Assembly (NCBI GenBank): GCA_000827265.1
Contig: KN834843.1
Location: 88,771-152,770, forward strand
Source: Collybiopsis luxurians FD-317 M1
Taxonomy: Eukaryota; Basidiomycota; Agaricomycetes; Agaricales; Omphalotaceae
Length of the DNA: 64,000 bases
Direction: 5' to 3'
Positions within the stretch are counted from its first letter, which is position 1; each line of letters begins with the position of its first letter. A program made the position numbers and the translations under genes. The notes beneath the pieces are model-generated. The model made no database searches and was not told the DNA's origin. It saw only the letters and a program-made list of their open reading frames with translations. Below are positions 63,835-64,000 of this stretch, piece by piece.

Positions 63835-64000
63835 TTAATTGAGATCATACTCTTTAGTGGCAGGCTTGCAAATAACAAGCTTGTTCAATGGGACTCCGCT
63901 TTCGGCAATTTGGAAGAGCGCCGTCTTAGGGAAGGTGGAAGAGGAGGCAGTCAAAAGACCCTCGCAAGTAGTGTATTCATTGCCCTCTGTTGTGGAACAT
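63835..64000 (-). CDS. chitinase-like (GH18) C-terminal fragment, runs off the window
   Basis: Minus-strand frame CSTTEGNEYTTCEGLLTASS, then TFPKTALFQIAESGVPLNKL and VICKPATKEYDLN, ends at a TAA at 63835. The VPLNKLVICKPAT segment resembles the ASGVPLDKLVIGKP-type block of secreted GH18 chitinase-like proteins. The protein stops soon after this block, so it is either truncated or continues through an unrecognised intron. The 5' part lies outside the window. Confidence 0.4.
   Translation of the reverse strand, partial: CSTTEGNEYTTCEGLLTASSSTFPKTALFQIAESGVPLNKLVICKPATKEYDLN

Overview
The window is nuclear DNA from a wood- or litter-decaying agaricomycete (basidiomycete) fungus. The evidence is genes broken by many 45-65 bp GT-AG introns, a class II manganese peroxidase, a fungal indoleamine 2,3-dioxygenase, a CE16-like SGNH esterase, F-box family arrays and basidiomycete-type transposon relics. 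There are no bacterial operons, ribosome binding sites or CRISPR. All gene models were spliced by eye from the sequence, so exon borders are predictions.

Layout. 1-12.4 kb: a small secreted-protein gene (+), then three tandem copies of an SF1/Upf1-like helicase with an N-terminal exonuclease-like domain, all on the minus strand. Between the copies lie relics of the XRN1 5' end fused to relics of the secreted-protein gene. 12.5-17.3 kb: XRN1, the 5'-3' exoribonuclease, divergent from helicase copy C. The array is explained by tandem duplication between a shared 12-bp word in the secreted-protein gene and in XRN1.

18-32.5 kb: a Cys/Arg-headed, mostly disordered protein (-) and its broken copy; a protein ending in Glu-Pro-Thr repeats (-); an SGNH/CE16-like esterase (+) and its decayed second copy; a SWIM zinc-finger transposon relic; a small unknown gene; and a pseudogene of the Ser/Thr-rich surface protein found intact just downstream. 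33.4-36.6 kb: that surface protein and a Mn peroxidase, both on the minus strand. 36.6-39.1 kb is gene-poor.

39.1-59.7 kb: indoleamine 2,3-dioxygenase, an APC-family permease, a small secreted protein, and five members of an F-box family (one intact, one nearly intact, three broken). A segmental duplication carrying the dioxygenase 3' end and the small secreted gene left one working copy of each gene at opposite ends. One F-box pseudogene is interrupted by a large foldback DNA transposon with CACTA-type ends and a 3-bp target duplication; the assembly gap lies inside it. A hAT-like element sits at 52.5-53.4 kb. 60.2-62.1 kb: a La-motif RNA-binding protein. The last 166 bases hold the end of a chitinase-like fragment (-).

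The theme is local duplication followed by decay. Three genes are RNA-metabolism genes (helicase, XRN1, La) and several others belong to the secreted lignocellulose or nitrogen repertoire. I saw no clearly new molecular system. The most interesting structure is the helicase/XRN1 array, with its readable breakpoints and stepwise loss of one copy.
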